This document shows, piece by piece, positions 47,579 through 56,700 of a stretch of DNA of 64,000 bases. Under the pieces are notes generated by a model. That model had not been told where the DNA came from and made no database searches. It saw nothing but the letters and a program-made list of their open reading frames with translations. The translations under genes and the position numbers were made by a program. Position 1 is the stretch's first letter. Each line of letters starts with the position of its first letter. The DNA is from Nitrospinaceae bacterium. GTDB lineage: Bacteria > UBA8248. The stretch covers positions 124,001 to 188,000 of the forward strand of contig JABJAL010000072.1 in NCBI GenBank assembly GCA_018669005.1, in the 5' to 3' direction.

Positions 47579-47893
47579 GTGAGTGCGGACAAGCAAAGCG
47601 TCGTGCTCGAATTCCTCGCCTGGGCGACTATCTTTGTCGGCGGTGATGGGAGCGAGAGCCGCGAGTTCACCGAGGAAATTGAACCCGGCGATACGCTCCG
47701 GGATGTACTCAAGCGCCATAGCCGCAAGCACAGGGAGCTCAATGATGCCTTGTGGGACCGCGGCTCGGACGCCCTGAGCGAGCACATCGAAATAGCGGTG
47801 AACGACGCCCTGCTGGGCATCAAGCACACGCTCGACAGCGAGATACAGGGCGGCGACCGGATCATCCTTATGGGCCAGTACATGGGTGGCTAA
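47579..47893 (+). CDS. MoaD/ThiS-like sulfur carrier of the AOR cluster
   Basis: A 104-residue beta-grasp protein ending in the exposed di-glycine (QYMGG) that MoaD-type carriers use to bear thiocarboxylate sulfur for pterin dithiolene formation. GTG at 47579 is chosen because GGAG lies seven bases before it and the frame upstream only overlaps the end of the AOR gene. It lies 32 bases after the AOR gene, the place of the MoaD-like aorD in related clusters, so a role in tungsten cofactor assembly is inferred. It is somewhat longer than the usual 80-90 residues. Confidence 0.82.
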   Translation: MSADKQSVVLEFLAWATIFVGGDGSESREFTEEIEPGDTLRDVLKRHSRKHRELNDALWDRGSDALSEHIEIAVNDALLGIKHTLDSEIQGGDRIILMGQYMGG

Positions 47894-48218
47894 TGAGTGC
47901 CACATGTCGCACATAGGATAGTTGGCGCACCGCCTGGGGCGCACCGCCTGGGGCGCACCGCCCTAATGGCGAATATCTCGATCCGAGGCCCCCATCCCGG
48001 GGTTTTTCAACTACGCATTTCCAGTTTGACAGATATTCCTGCGAAATTTTCTCGGCGTATTTCCAGTTTTACGCTCGGCGGCGTGCTCTATGCCGCGATA
48101 CGTTTGGCTGAGCAGTGCGCCCGGAGATGGAGCCGCAATTCATTGCCTGCTATCTTAAGTTGTAGATACATAGGGATGGTCAATTTCATAGACAGGCACT
48201 TATAGAGGGGAAATCGAA
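47894..48218. other. Intergenic stretch between AOR cluster and AhpD-like gene
   Basis: It holds a 14-base tandem repeat (47925-47962), a weak CCCC/GGGG hairpin followed by TTTTT (47990-48007) that may end the AOR message, and two copies of ATTTCCAGTTT 42 bases apart (48017-48027 and 48059-48069). No convincing gene is seen; a 102-codon frame at 47897-48205 has no ribosome binding site and is built across the repeats. Confidence 0.5.
47925..47962. repeat. 14-bp tandem repeat, 2.7 copies
   Basis: GCGCACCGCCTGGG occurs at 47925-47938 and 47939-47952, with a third partial copy at 47953-47962. It lies just past the MoaD-like gene. Confidence 0.9.
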
Positions 48219-48884
48219 ATGTCGATAAACAAAAACACAGGTCTTACCGAAGGAATGGGTGTAACCGATGAGATGATGGCCTGCCCGGCGCCCCGGGTGC
48301 CCTTAATCGATCCAGACAACATCCCGGCGCATCTACAGGCTGAACTTGCCCCCCTGTTCGAGCGCGGCAAAAAACGATGGGGAACGGTCTCGCGCTTTGT
48401 GCGCCTCCTCGGCTGGGCGCCCGGTTTTGTTGAGGGCTGGCAGATAATGGACGGCAAGCTGCGGGTAAATCACCACGAGAGCGACCCCGAATATGTACGC
48501 ATGGCCCAATTCGTCATCATCAAAACAGCGCTTTTAACACAATGCAACAACTGACTCGGGCACAACGTCGAGCTCGGTCGGGCTCACGGCATCTCCCAGG
48601 ATCAAGTCAACCTGATGGATGGCGACGGTTGGAAAGATAGCGATCTTTTCAGCGCCAAAGAAAAGGCCGCCATCTGCTGGGCCGAGGAGGTGACAAATAT
48701 GACAGCAAAAGATAACGACAACGCCTTTGAAGACATGGAGCGCCACTTCAGCACCGAGCAGCTCGTTTCCCTCACCATCCTTTGCGGGTTGTGGAACCTT
48801 ACGGGCCGCGTTGCCGAGGCGCTTCATCTTGTCGTGGAGCCTCCCGGCGGGCGCATCGCCTTCCAGGCGGGCGGCGGCGAGTAA
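48219..48884 (+). CDS. AhpD-like/carboxymuconolactone-decarboxylase family selenoprotein (in-frame UGA as Sec)
   Basis: A 221-residue protein if the TGA at 48552-48554 is read as selenocysteine 112. Before it comes FVIIKTALLTQCNN, after it LGHNVELGRAHGISQDQ, so the AhpD-type redox motif becomes C109-N-N-U112-L-G-H115. Reading frame, family similarity and codon character continue unbroken to the TAA at 48882-48884. A SECIS-like hairpin starts 16 bases past the TGA. AhpD-like proteins reduce peroxides or thiols through this pair, and AhpD-like selenoproteins have been described from marine metagenomes. The start has GAGGGG about nine bases upstream. The alternative is a nonsense-broken gene. 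Confidence 0.85.
48570..48585 (+). promoter_or_regulatory. Candidate bacterial SECIS element
   Basis: GAGCTC (48570-48575) pairs with GGGCTC (48580-48585) in a six-base stem, one G-U included, with the four-base loop GGTC. The loop begins 22 bases past the TGA and has G in its first two positions followed by GU. All of this is within the usual limits for bacterial SECIS hairpins bound by SelB. Confidence 0.65.
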
Positions 48885-49081
48885 AGGCAGTTCTAAAAAT
48901 TAGAAGTAAATGCGGTTGAATGATTAATCAAAAGTTTCTACGCTAACTCGCGGAAGTTTTGTGTTGAGAAATTGATAGGACTTCGAATTATTAACAGCAG
49001 GCTACATTAGATATCGTTCCAAAATTCTTATTGAGGATGATGTAATTATGGGACCAGGAAAGATACTTGAAGGGGTAGCTG

Positions 49082-49807
49082 ATGTTTTCTCTGCAGCGTA
49101 GCGTCTGGCCCCTGCTGGCCCAAAAGCGCGCCGTATTATTTTCCTTCGTTGCCGGAGCTATCCTGCTTTGGTTGTCCGAGGCGTCTGCGCACGGGGTGGC
49201 CCAGGGCGATAAAGGATTTATCCAGGAAACCACCGGGGCAATTCCATTTCCGTTTATTTATCTCGGTGCCAAGCATATGGTTACTGGCTATGATCACCTT
49301 CTCTTTTTGTTGGGGGTGATTTTTTTTCTCTACCGGATGAAAGATGTCGGCCTTTATGTCTCTTTGTTTGCCATCGGCCATACCGTGACACTTCTCTCCG
49401 GTGTATTCTTCCACATCAGCATTAATGCATACTTGATCGACGCAATTATCGGCCTTTCTGTAGTCTACAAAGCACTGGACAATTTGGGGGCCTATCGTCG
49501 TTGGTTTGGTTTTCAACCGGATACAAAGGGCGCAACGCTAGTTTTCGGTCTATTCCACGGGTTCGGCCTCGCTACGAAACTCATTGAATTCGAGCTGTCT
49601 CCGGATGGATTGTTTGCCAACCTTGTTGCATTTAACGTCGGTGTGGAGCTTGGTCAGCTTCTCGCCCTTGGCGGTATTTTGATTGCGATGGGTTTTTGGC
49701 GGCGCACCCCAAGCTTCTGGCGTCATGCCTACAGTGCGAACGTTGCCCTCATGGCTGGGGGGTTTGTTCTGATGGGCTATCAACTTACTGGATATTTTCT
49801 CTTTTGA
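49082..49807 (+). CDS. HupE/UreJ-like membrane protein
   Basis: A 241-residue membrane protein with an N-terminal signal-like segment and about six further hydrophobic helices. The family's histidine-bearing motifs are present: GYDHLLFLLGVIFF (about 63-76), FAIGHTVTLLSG (about 97-108) and FGLFHGFGLA (about 160-169). HupE and UreJ are linked to nickel uptake, but no hydrogenase or urease gene is nearby, and this branch is often found away from them. The GAAGGGG ribosome binding site is about six bases before the ATG. It is followed 20 bases later by an anchor protein gene. Confidence 0.82.
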   Translation: MFSLQRSVWPLLAQKRAVLFSFVAGAILLWLSEASAHGVAQGDKGFIQETTGAIPFPFIYLGAKHMVTGYDHLLFLLGVIFFLYRMKDVGLYVSLFAIGHTVTLLSGVFFHISINAYLIDAIIGLSVVYKALDNLGAYRRWFGFQPDTKGATLVFGLFHGFGLATKLIEFELSPDGLFANLVAFNVGVELGQLLALGGILIAMGFWRRTPSFWRHAYSANVALMAGGFVLMGYQLTGYFLF

Positions 49808-49827
49808 TCTGAAGGATTCTCTGAGCC

Positions 49828-50436
49828 ATGTATAGTGCAAATAAACCCTCTGCCGATGAGTTGCCAACTACCCGGCAACTTATCCGCTCCACCGCTATTG
49901 CCTTGGTGGCTGCTACCGTTATTCTCATCACCGCAATCCTGCCAGCAGAGTATGGGATAGACCCCACGGGCATCGGGCGTGTTTTCGGTCTCACCCAAAT
50001 GGGCCAAATCAAATTTCGACTTGCAAACGAATCATCTAAAGAAAAAAATCAGGCCGCAATGACGAAAGAGCCAGCCAAACTGGTTCCTGCGATGATAAAG
50101 AATCCGCCTCTTGAAAATTCAGGCGAGATAAAGCTAATTCTCATGCCGGGCCAAGATACGGAAGTGAAATTGGAGATGCTTAAAGGAAGCCGGGTTGATT
50201 ATCATTGGAGCACGAACGGAGGCGAGCTGTTTTACGACACCCACGGCGAGCCCTATAAAGGCCCGAAAAACTTTTTCCACAGGTATGAAAAGGGCCGCGC
50301 GCTGGAAGGCAAAGGGGTTCTTGAGGCTGCCTTTGACGGACATCATGGCTGGTATTGGAAAAATACCTCGAAGAAGCTTCTGGAAATCACCTTAAAGGCG
50401 AAGGGTGGTTACATCAAGATGAAACGACTTTTCTAA
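49828..50436 (+). CDS. Membrane-anchored periplasmic protein next to HupE/UreJ-like gene
   Basis: A 202-residue protein with a single uncleaved-looking membrane segment (about 19-41, STAIALVAATVILITAIL) and the rest outside. The outer part has a beta-rich region (about 98-195) with GSRVDYHWSTNGGELFYDTHG and a histidine/tryptophan-rich stretch (DGHHGWYWKNTS) that could bind metal. I recall proteins of this layout annotated as transmembrane anchor proteins next to HupE/UreJ-like genes, but no function is established. The pair is likely co-transcribed. Confidence 0.65.
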   Translation: MYSANKPSADELPTTRQLIRSTAIALVAATVILITAILPAEYGIDPTGIGRVFGLTQMGQIKFRLANESSKEKNQAAMTKEPAKLVPAMIKNPPLENSGEIKLILMPGQDTEVKLEMLKGSRVDYHWSTNGGELFYDTHGEPYKGPKNFFHRYEKGRALEGKGVLEAAFDGHHGWYWKNTSKKLLEITLKAKGGYIKMKRLF

Positions 50437-50484
50437 TTTTTTTTCTATTTCATATATCGGACGAGCTATCTATGCGGAACTCAA

Positions 50485-51474
50485 ATGAAAAAATCTGAAA
50501 TCATACAAAAAGACTACCTGATCGATTCTCTCGATGCTGGTGTGCAAATCGAAGTTCGCGAAAAACGGCTTAAGGGAAAACGCAAATTTACCGAAGAAAC
50601 AACCGTTTTGCTTTGCCATGGCCGACTCGCACCCGGGCCAGTCGCTTTTGATTTGTCTGTGCCTGGCTACTCTTGGATGGATCATATTGCCTCTCGTGGT
50701 TTTAACGTATTCACTATGTCGGTTAGGGGATTTGGACGCTCCTCCCGGCCCGCCGGAATGGCTAAAGACCCTATCGGCAAGCGCCCGCTCGTAAGAGGCA
50801 AGACTGCCATGCGCGATATCGAGGCAGTCGTCAATTTTATCTGTAAACGAAATGGCATCGGTCAGGTCAAACTTTTGGGGCGCTCCTGGAGCACAACCAC
50901 TACCGCCGCCTTTGCCGCGGCCAATCCGGCGCGTGTTAACCGGCTTGTTCTCTATGCACCCTACTATGCCTACGACCATCCTGAGCGTGCTGCCCGTTTT
51001 CAGGATCCCCAAAAGCCCGGAAGGTGGAACCCTAATAACGGATCGTGGATATGGACGACGGAAAAAGATCTTCATGCCAGATGGTGGGGCCATATTAGCG
51101 GTAGTGCGCACCACCGTTGGCGGGACATGAAGCTGGTTCGTGCTTACTGGAAAGAATATCTCGCTACTGACCCCGATGGGGCGAGGCGGAAACCGCCAGC
51201 CGTCCAAACGCCCAATGGGTCGCTGGCTGATTTGTATGATCGGGTTCGCAATAAGCCTCCATACGACGCCTCAAAAATTCGTTGTCCGGTATTGTTAATA
51301 TTTGGTGAGCAAGACGGCGCGGCGAATCCCGCCGAGGCATGGGGCCTGTTTCAAAAACTTACATCCAGCCATGGGAAGCGTTACGTAGTCATGGGGGAGG
51401 GAACGCATTTCATGGAATTTGAGCATCGGCGTGAAGAATTCCTTGCCCAAATTCAGGATTTTTTGGAAACCTAG
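50485..51474 (+). CDS. Alpha/beta hydrolase
   Basis: A 329-residue alpha/beta-hydrolase fold enzyme without a signal peptide. The nucleophile elbow reads LLGRSWSTTT, with the serine in G-R-S-W-S instead of GxSxG. The likely acid is in IFGEQDGAANP (about 275) and the histidine in GEGTHFMEFE (about 306). The oxyanion region is LLCHGRLAPG (about 43-52). An insertion with many tryptophans (about 175-215) forms a cap. Substrate is unknown; esterase, C-C hydrolase or haloperoxidase-like activities are all possible. Confidence 0.82.
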   Translation: MKKSEIIQKDYLIDSLDAGVQIEVREKRLKGKRKFTEETTVLLCHGRLAPGPVAFDLSVPGYSWMDHIASRGFNVFTMSVRGFGRSSRPAGMAKDPIGKRPLVRGKTAMRDIEAVVNFICKRNGIGQVKLLGRSWSTTTTAAFAAANPARVNRLVLYAPYYAYDHPERAARFQDPQKPGRWNPNNGSWIWTTEKDLHARWWGHISGSAHHRWRDMKLVRAYWKEYLATDPDGARRKPPAVQTPNGSLADLYDRVRNKPPYDASKIRCPVLLIFGEQDGAANPAEAWGLFQKLTSSHGKRYVVMGEGTHFMEFEHRREEFLAQIQDFLET

Positions 51475-51538
51475 GACTTAATCCTTTGAGACATTTTTAT
51501 TTGCTCCTTTTTATGAAGTAAGAATCGGAGGAAGTGCC

Positions 51539-52372
51539 ATGGCCGTAAAATACGGAGCGCAAGAGGTGGTATCTCGGTTGAGGGATGTTCGTAAGGCAGG
51601 TGGTTTGATTATCATTGCTGCCGTAGGCTCGGGTTTGTCCGCAAAATCTTCTGAAAAGGGCGGCGCCGACATCATTGCCACCTACAGCATTGCGAAATAC
51701 AGGATGATGGGTTTCAGCCGGGTGAGCTATCTGCCCATCTGTGACGCGAATGCCATCACCGAGGATTTGGGGAAAAACGAAATTCTTCCCATTGTGCAGG
51801 ATGCGCCCGTTATCGCTGGTGTTTTTGCGCCTAATCCGACTCTCGATCTCCCCTATCTTCTCGATGAGTATGTCCGTCTTGGTTTCTCGGGGGTGATGAA
51901 TTGTCCTACCGTCGCCTTGCTCGACGGATGGTATCGCGAAAGCCTTGAGGATATGGGCATGGGTTACCAAAAAGAGGTGGAGCTTACCCGCCTGGCCGTG
52001 GAAAGAGATCTTTTCACACAACCCTTTGCCGCCACCCCGGAGGAGGCCGAGCAGATGGTTGAGGCGGGCGCCCACATGGTGATTGCGCACATGGGCGGGA
52101 CCGTACCTGTGGACGATCCCGAAGAGAAGAAAAAGCAGATCATCGAGGCGGCAGAGAGTTGCACGCCTATTTTAGAGGCCGTCAAGAAGTTAAACGAGGA
52201 TGTCTTCGTTGCCATCCATGGCGGCCCCATCGCTTTTCCTGATGACGTAAGAGAGTTGCGGAAGCATGTCCCCGTGTTGGATGGTTTCCTGGGGGGCTCA
52301 AGCGCCGAGCGGCTACCGGTGGAGGGCCCGATTCGCAAGGCGATCAGCGATTTTAAATCCATCAAGTCATAA
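51539..52372 (+). CDS. Phosphoenolpyruvate hydrolase-like TIM-barrel protein (Tm-1 C-terminal half)
   Basis: A 277-residue TIM-barrel protein of the phosphoenolpyruvate-hydrolase-like family, equivalent to the C-terminal half of the plant Tm-1 resistance protein. Typical segments are AAVGSGLSAKSSEKGGADIIATYSI, split over residues 28-52, YLPICDANAITED (about 65-77), GVFAPNPT, SGVMNCPTVALLDG and AIHGGPIAFPDD. AGGA lies before the start. It is 12 bases upstream of the gene for the N-terminal half. Biochemical function in bacteria is not established. Confidence 0.88.
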   Translation: MAVKYGAQEVVSRLRDVRKAGGLIIIAAVGSGLSAKSSEKGGADIIATYSIAKYRMMGFSRVSYLPICDANAITEDLGKNEILPIVQDAPVIAGVFAPNPTLDLPYLLDEYVRLGFSGVMNCPTVALLDGWYRESLEDMGMGYQKEVELTRLAVERDLFTQPFAATPEEAEQMVEAGAHMVIAHMGGTVPVDDPEEKKKQIIEAAESCTPILEAVKKLNEDVFVAIHGGPIAFPDDVRELRKHVPVLDGFLGGSSAERLPVEGPIRKAISDFKSIKS

Positions 52373-52384
52373 AAAGGATTCACC

Positions 52385-53638
52385 ATGGTGACGATCGCTT
52401 TGCTGGGAACGCATGACACCAAAGGGCTTGAGCTTCAATTCGTGCGCGAAAAACTCATCGAAGCAGGGGCGAGAGTCCGTATGCTGGATCTGGCCACCCT
52501 GCGAGAAGAAAAAGCGTACTCGCCCGATTACTCGCCTTCCCATCTGGCCGAGATGATGGGGAGAAGTTTTACGGAACTCGCGGCTCTTCCGAAGGCAGAG
52601 GCGGCGGATGTTGTTGTCGAGGGTGCGCTGAAATTGCTCCGGGGCCTGCTTGATGCGGGAGAGCTGAATGGCGCCATTGCCTTGGGGGGAGGAAGCGGCG
52701 CCGCCATGGCGTGTGCCATTTTTCGAGGTCTTCCATTGGGATTTCCCAAAGTCATGGTTTCGACCATTGCCTCGGGAGATGTTTCTCTTTATGTGGGAAC
52801 CCGCGACGTGACGATGGTGCACTCGGTCGTGGACATAACCCTGAACCGGATTACCCGGCCCATATTCGCCGCCGCTGCGGGCGCGGTTTGCGGAATGGCG
52901 AAGGCCCTGCCAGTGGCGGGGGATACCGATAAGCCCTTGGTCGCCGCTTCCATGTACGGCATCACCCAGCCTTGTGTTTTTGGTATGAAAGAGATTCTAG
53001 AGTCTCGGGGTTATGAAGTAGTCGTATTCAGCGCTGGCGGAAACGGCGCAAGGGCGCTGGAGGAGCTAACGGCCGAGGCGCACATCGACGGTGTGTTGGA
53101 TATCACCACAACCACGATGATTGATGAGATTGTCGGCGGCATCCGAGGCGCGGGGCCGGGTCGGCTTGAGGCCGCTTGCTCGCGGGGGGTTCCACTCCTC
53201 GTGGTGCCAGGTGCGTGCGAATGCGTGAACTTCGGGCCGCCGGAGACGATCCCAGAAAAATTTCGAGATCGTATTTTTATGCCGCATACGGCTACGACCA
53301 CTCTCATGCGAGCAACTGGCGAGGAGATGCGGGCGCTTGGCGTTAAAATGGCGGAAAAATTAAACGGCGCCAGCGGGCCGGTCGCTCTATTGGTTCCTCT
53401 TCGGGGGTTTTCCCACTATGACCAAGAAAATGGGCCCGAGGCGATGGATTTTGCGGGAAATCCGGCGGGGACATTCCACGACCCCGAGGCCGACAAGGCG
53501 TTTCTAGAGGGCGTGCAGTCCACACTCGATCAAGAGCGGGTACGGCTTCTGGAGCTGGATCTTCACATTAACGATGAGGCTTTTTCAAAAAAAGTGGCCG
53601 AGGTTTTTCTCTGTTTGGCGGGTATCGCGGCCGTTTAA
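52385..53638 (+). CDS. Tm-1-like ATP-binding domain protein (UPF0261)
   Basis: A 417-residue protein equivalent to the N-terminal half of plant Tm-1. It shows the N-terminal LLGTHDTKGLELQFVRE (about 6-22), the glycine-rich GAIALGGGSGAAM (about 100-112), the region SVVDITLNRI and the PGACECVNFGPPETIPE segment near 281-297. Together with the gene before it, it makes the two parts of Tm-1 as separate chains in reversed order. The reaction is unknown; nucleotide binding is inferred from the family. Confidence 0.9.
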   Translation: MVTIALLGTHDTKGLELQFVREKLIEAGARVRMLDLATLREEKAYSPDYSPSHLAEMMGRSFTELAALPKAEAADVVVEGALKLLRGLLDAGELNGAIALGGGSGAAMACAIFRGLPLGFPKVMVSTIASGDVSLYVGTRDVTMVHSVVDITLNRITRPIFAAAAGAVCGMAKALPVAGDTDKPLVAASMYGITQPCVFGMKEILESRGYEVVVFSAGGNGARALEELTAEAHIDGVLDITTTTMIDEIVGGIRGAGPGRLEAACSRGVPLLVVPGACECVNFGPPETIPEKFRDRIFMPHTATTTLMRATGEEMRALGVKMAEKLNGASGPVALLVPLRGFSHYDQENGPEAMDFAGNPAGTFHDPEADKAFLEGVQSTLDQERVRLLELDLHINDEAFSKKVAEVFLCLAGIAAV

Positions 53639-53727
53639 CGAACTTTCCTGCGGTTTGGCAGGATTGCCCCATATTGCAGGTGGCGTTTGTAAAAAGCGCA
53701 GGCTTTTCGCTTCTCACTCAAAGCCAG

Positions 53728-53765
53728 CCCTCCGGGATGGGTGAGGAAGCCCCCATCCGGGGAGG
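53728..53765. terminator. Imperfect hairpin between convergent genes
   Basis: GGATGGG (53735-53741) pairs with CCCATCC (53752-53758), extended past a small internal loop by CCTCC (53729-53733) with GGAGG (53761-53765). No long T run follows, but the position between a plus- and a minus-strand gene suggests a shared terminator. Confidence 0.4.
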
Positions 53766-53784
53766 CAATCCATAGGCCAGCGCC

Positions 53785-56700
53785 CTAGGATTCCATCCAT
53801 GGTTTTGACGCCAGGGCCTCTTTTGCATGCTGATATTCCTGTGTCACCTCAGCCAGCAACTCCTCGGCCCCCTCGATCCGGTTTTCATGTGCGCTCTGCT
53901 CCAATCGCTCACAAACTTCAGCCATGCGCCGGGCCCCGAGGTTCGCGCTGCTTCCTTTCAAGCTGTGGGCTTGTTGCTCAAGGGCCTGGGCGTCCCCCCC
54001 GGCCAATACCTCTTTCAGGGAGGATAAACGTTGCGGTGTGTCGGAGAAAAACTTATCGATCAATTTCTTTAAAATATCCTCGCCCGACGCCTCTCCCAAT
54101 TTCGCCATAGCGCTCAAATGTTCGAGGTCCAGTATCTCGTCCGAAGGCGCCGATAGCGCGGAAGGGGGGCCGGGGTCCGCCGGGGGGACGGATTTTTTCT
54201 CCACCCATCGCAAGAGCGCCTTTAACAGTTTATCGGGGTTCACAGGTTTGGAAACGTAATCGTCCATGCCCGCTTCGAGACACTTCTCGCGATCACCTTT
54301 CATGGCGTTGGCCGTCATGGCGATGATCGGGATGTGGTCCCCTTTGGATTGTTCTTTTCGGCGAATTTGACGGGTGGCTTCGTAGCCATCCATCACGGGC
54401 ATCAAGCAATCCATCAGCACGGCGTCGTAGGGGAGAATCTTCATCTGCTCAAGGGCTTCTTTTCCGTCGCCGGCGATATCGACGCGGCAGCCGTATTTCT
54501 CCAAAATTTCCTTGGCCACCATTTGATTCACCTGATTGTCTTCCACCACCAGGAGCCGGGCTGAAATTATCGAGGGTGCTCTTTGCCGGGACAAGGTGTC
54601 CCGCCCGAAACGGGTTTCAATTTTCCCCCCGGAAGTTATCGAATCCGTCTCATTCTTCGGGGAGGGCGCACCCCAGGCCTTTACCAGTGTGTCGTGTAGT
54701 TCCGACGGGCGAACGGGTTTCTTCAGGTAGGCGGCAACCTCCATATCAGCCATTTCATGGAGAGGAATGTCCTCGGAGCTGAGGATAACGAGCACGGTTT
54801 CACGTATGCCCGGGTCCGATTTGATATGCCGCGCCAGGGTCAGCCCGTCCATGCCGGGCATGCGCTGATCCAGGATGGCAATCTGAAATGGATCGCCGCT
54901 TTCCTGCGCCTCGCGGAGGGCGCGAAGGGCGCTCTCGCCCGAGGCGTAATTTCCGTTGCGCATTTTGATGCTCATGATCTGTTCGTGAATCACCTGCCTT
55001 CCGATTTCGTTGTCATCCACGATCAAAACGCGCACATCCGAGAGGTTGGATCTTTGTCCCGCTTCGGCGGGTGCCTGGGTGTCGATGGGAAACGAGAGGT
55101 CCACCCAGAATTTCGAGCCCTCTCCCAGACGGCTGCTCACGCCAATGCCACCGCCCATCATCTCGGAAAGCTGCTTGCTGATGGAGAGACCCAGGCCGGT
55201 GCCGCCGTACTCGCGCGTGGTGGATGTGTCGGCCTGTGTGAACTTATCGAAAATATGATCGAGTTTACTTGCCTCGATTCCGACGCCGGTGTCTTGAACC
55301 GAGATCCTCAAACTGAAATGTTCGGTGAGCGGCTCGATTTTTTCGATTTCCAGGAGTACGTGCCCTTTTTCGGTGAACTTGACGGCATTTCCGATCAAAT
55401 TGTTGAGTATCTGGCGGACACGCCCCTGGTCGCCGACAAAACGGTGGGGGATGCCGGGCGGGAACCGCGTAATCAACTCGATATTTTTCTCATACGCCCG
55501 GGAGGAGAAGACGTCCATCACACTTTCAACGGTTTGGAGGAGATCGAAATTCACGGGCTCTATCATCAGCTGGCCCGCCTCAATCTTCGAGAAGTCGAGA
55601 ATATCATTGAGAAGCGTGAGCAGGCTTTCACTGGAATAGAGAATGGTATTTCCGTAGCGGCGCTGCTGTTCGGTGAGGTCGGTGTCGAGAAGGAGTCCCG
55701 TCATTCCCAAAACGCCGTTCATCGGCGTTCGGATCTCATGGCTCATGTTGGCGAGAAACTCGCTCTTCAGGCGCGCCGATTCCATCGCGGCCTTCTGGGC
55801 CTTGCGCAGTTCCGCCTCGGCCCGCCTGCTCTCGGTGAGATCTTTGTGAATGCTGCAAGTCGCCACAATTTCGCCGTTCCTGTCTTTGATAGGAGATAAT
55901 GCGAGATTCACAGGAAATTTCGAGCCGTTTTTCCGGCGGCGAAATGAGTCAAAATGAACGGGGCGGCCAGTGTTACGCATCTCCATTCCAAACCGACGGT
56001 CATTTTCCGCCTCTTCGGTCAACATGACTGTAAAGGTTTGGCCCAGGATTTCTTGCTTCGTATATCCGTACATCGCCTCGGCGGCATCGTTCCACTGAAT
56101 GATTTTCTGATTTGAATCCGTCACGATCATGGCGTCGGCGTTGTCGTCCATGACGCTTTGAAAAAAATCTCTGTTCTTCTGCGCCTCTTCAAAAAGCCGT
56201 GCATTGGTTATCGCCGGTCCCAAATGGGGGGCGATTTCCAGAAGTAATTCTTGATCCTCCACGGAAAAGAAATTTTCATGTCTCCTGGAAAGCGAGATAT
56301 GCGCAATCACTTTTCCGTCCTGGATGACAGGAGAAATCAGGCGGCTTTTAATTCCCGCCTCAATCAACCGCGCCGGGATATTTTCGGTATTTTCATTTAG
56401 GATCGATTTTTGTTTTAAATAAACTTCACCGCGAATTTGTTCTGCTACATGGGTATTTTGGGAGGCCGAGTATTCCCGTAAATTCAAATTATCGACTTCA
56501 TACCAACTGTGCCGTACAAGAGATTCGTCAATGCTGGAGATGGAGAACCGATCGCTGGGTATCAACTTCCCCACTTCATCGGCAATTCTCCGGAACACTT
56601 TTTCCGGTTCCAAAGAGGCGCTAATGGCCTGTGCGATTTTTCCGACGACCTCCAGGTTTTCCCTTCGAGACTCAGACTCTTTGTATAACTCGCTGTTTTG

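Noticed and set aside
47925-47962. Short GC-rich repeats as a CRISPR array
   Set aside because: The 14-base units are directly adjacent with no spacers and no cas genes are present.
47897-48205. A 102-codon plus-strand frame between the MoaD-like and AhpD-like genes
   Set aside because: No ribosome binding site, basic biased composition, and it runs across tandem repeats and a probable terminator.
48219-48554. Reading the AhpD-like gene as a truncated 111-residue protein plus a separate fragment
   Set aside because: The frame, family similarity and codon use continue past the TGA without any shift, and the TGA lies at the redox-cysteine position with a SECIS-like hairpin after it. Selenocysteine explains this better than decay.
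49048-49101. A 17-codon frame (MGPGKILEGVADVF...) overlapping the HupE/UreJ-like start
   Set aside because: It has no ribosome binding site of its own and contains the GAAGGGG that serves the next gene; a leader peptide is possible but unsupported.
54757-55899. A 380-codon plus-strand frame opposite the giant kinase
   Set aside because: It is antisense to the HisKA/HATPase/receiver region, whose protein identity is certain; long antisense frames are expected in this GC-rich stretch.
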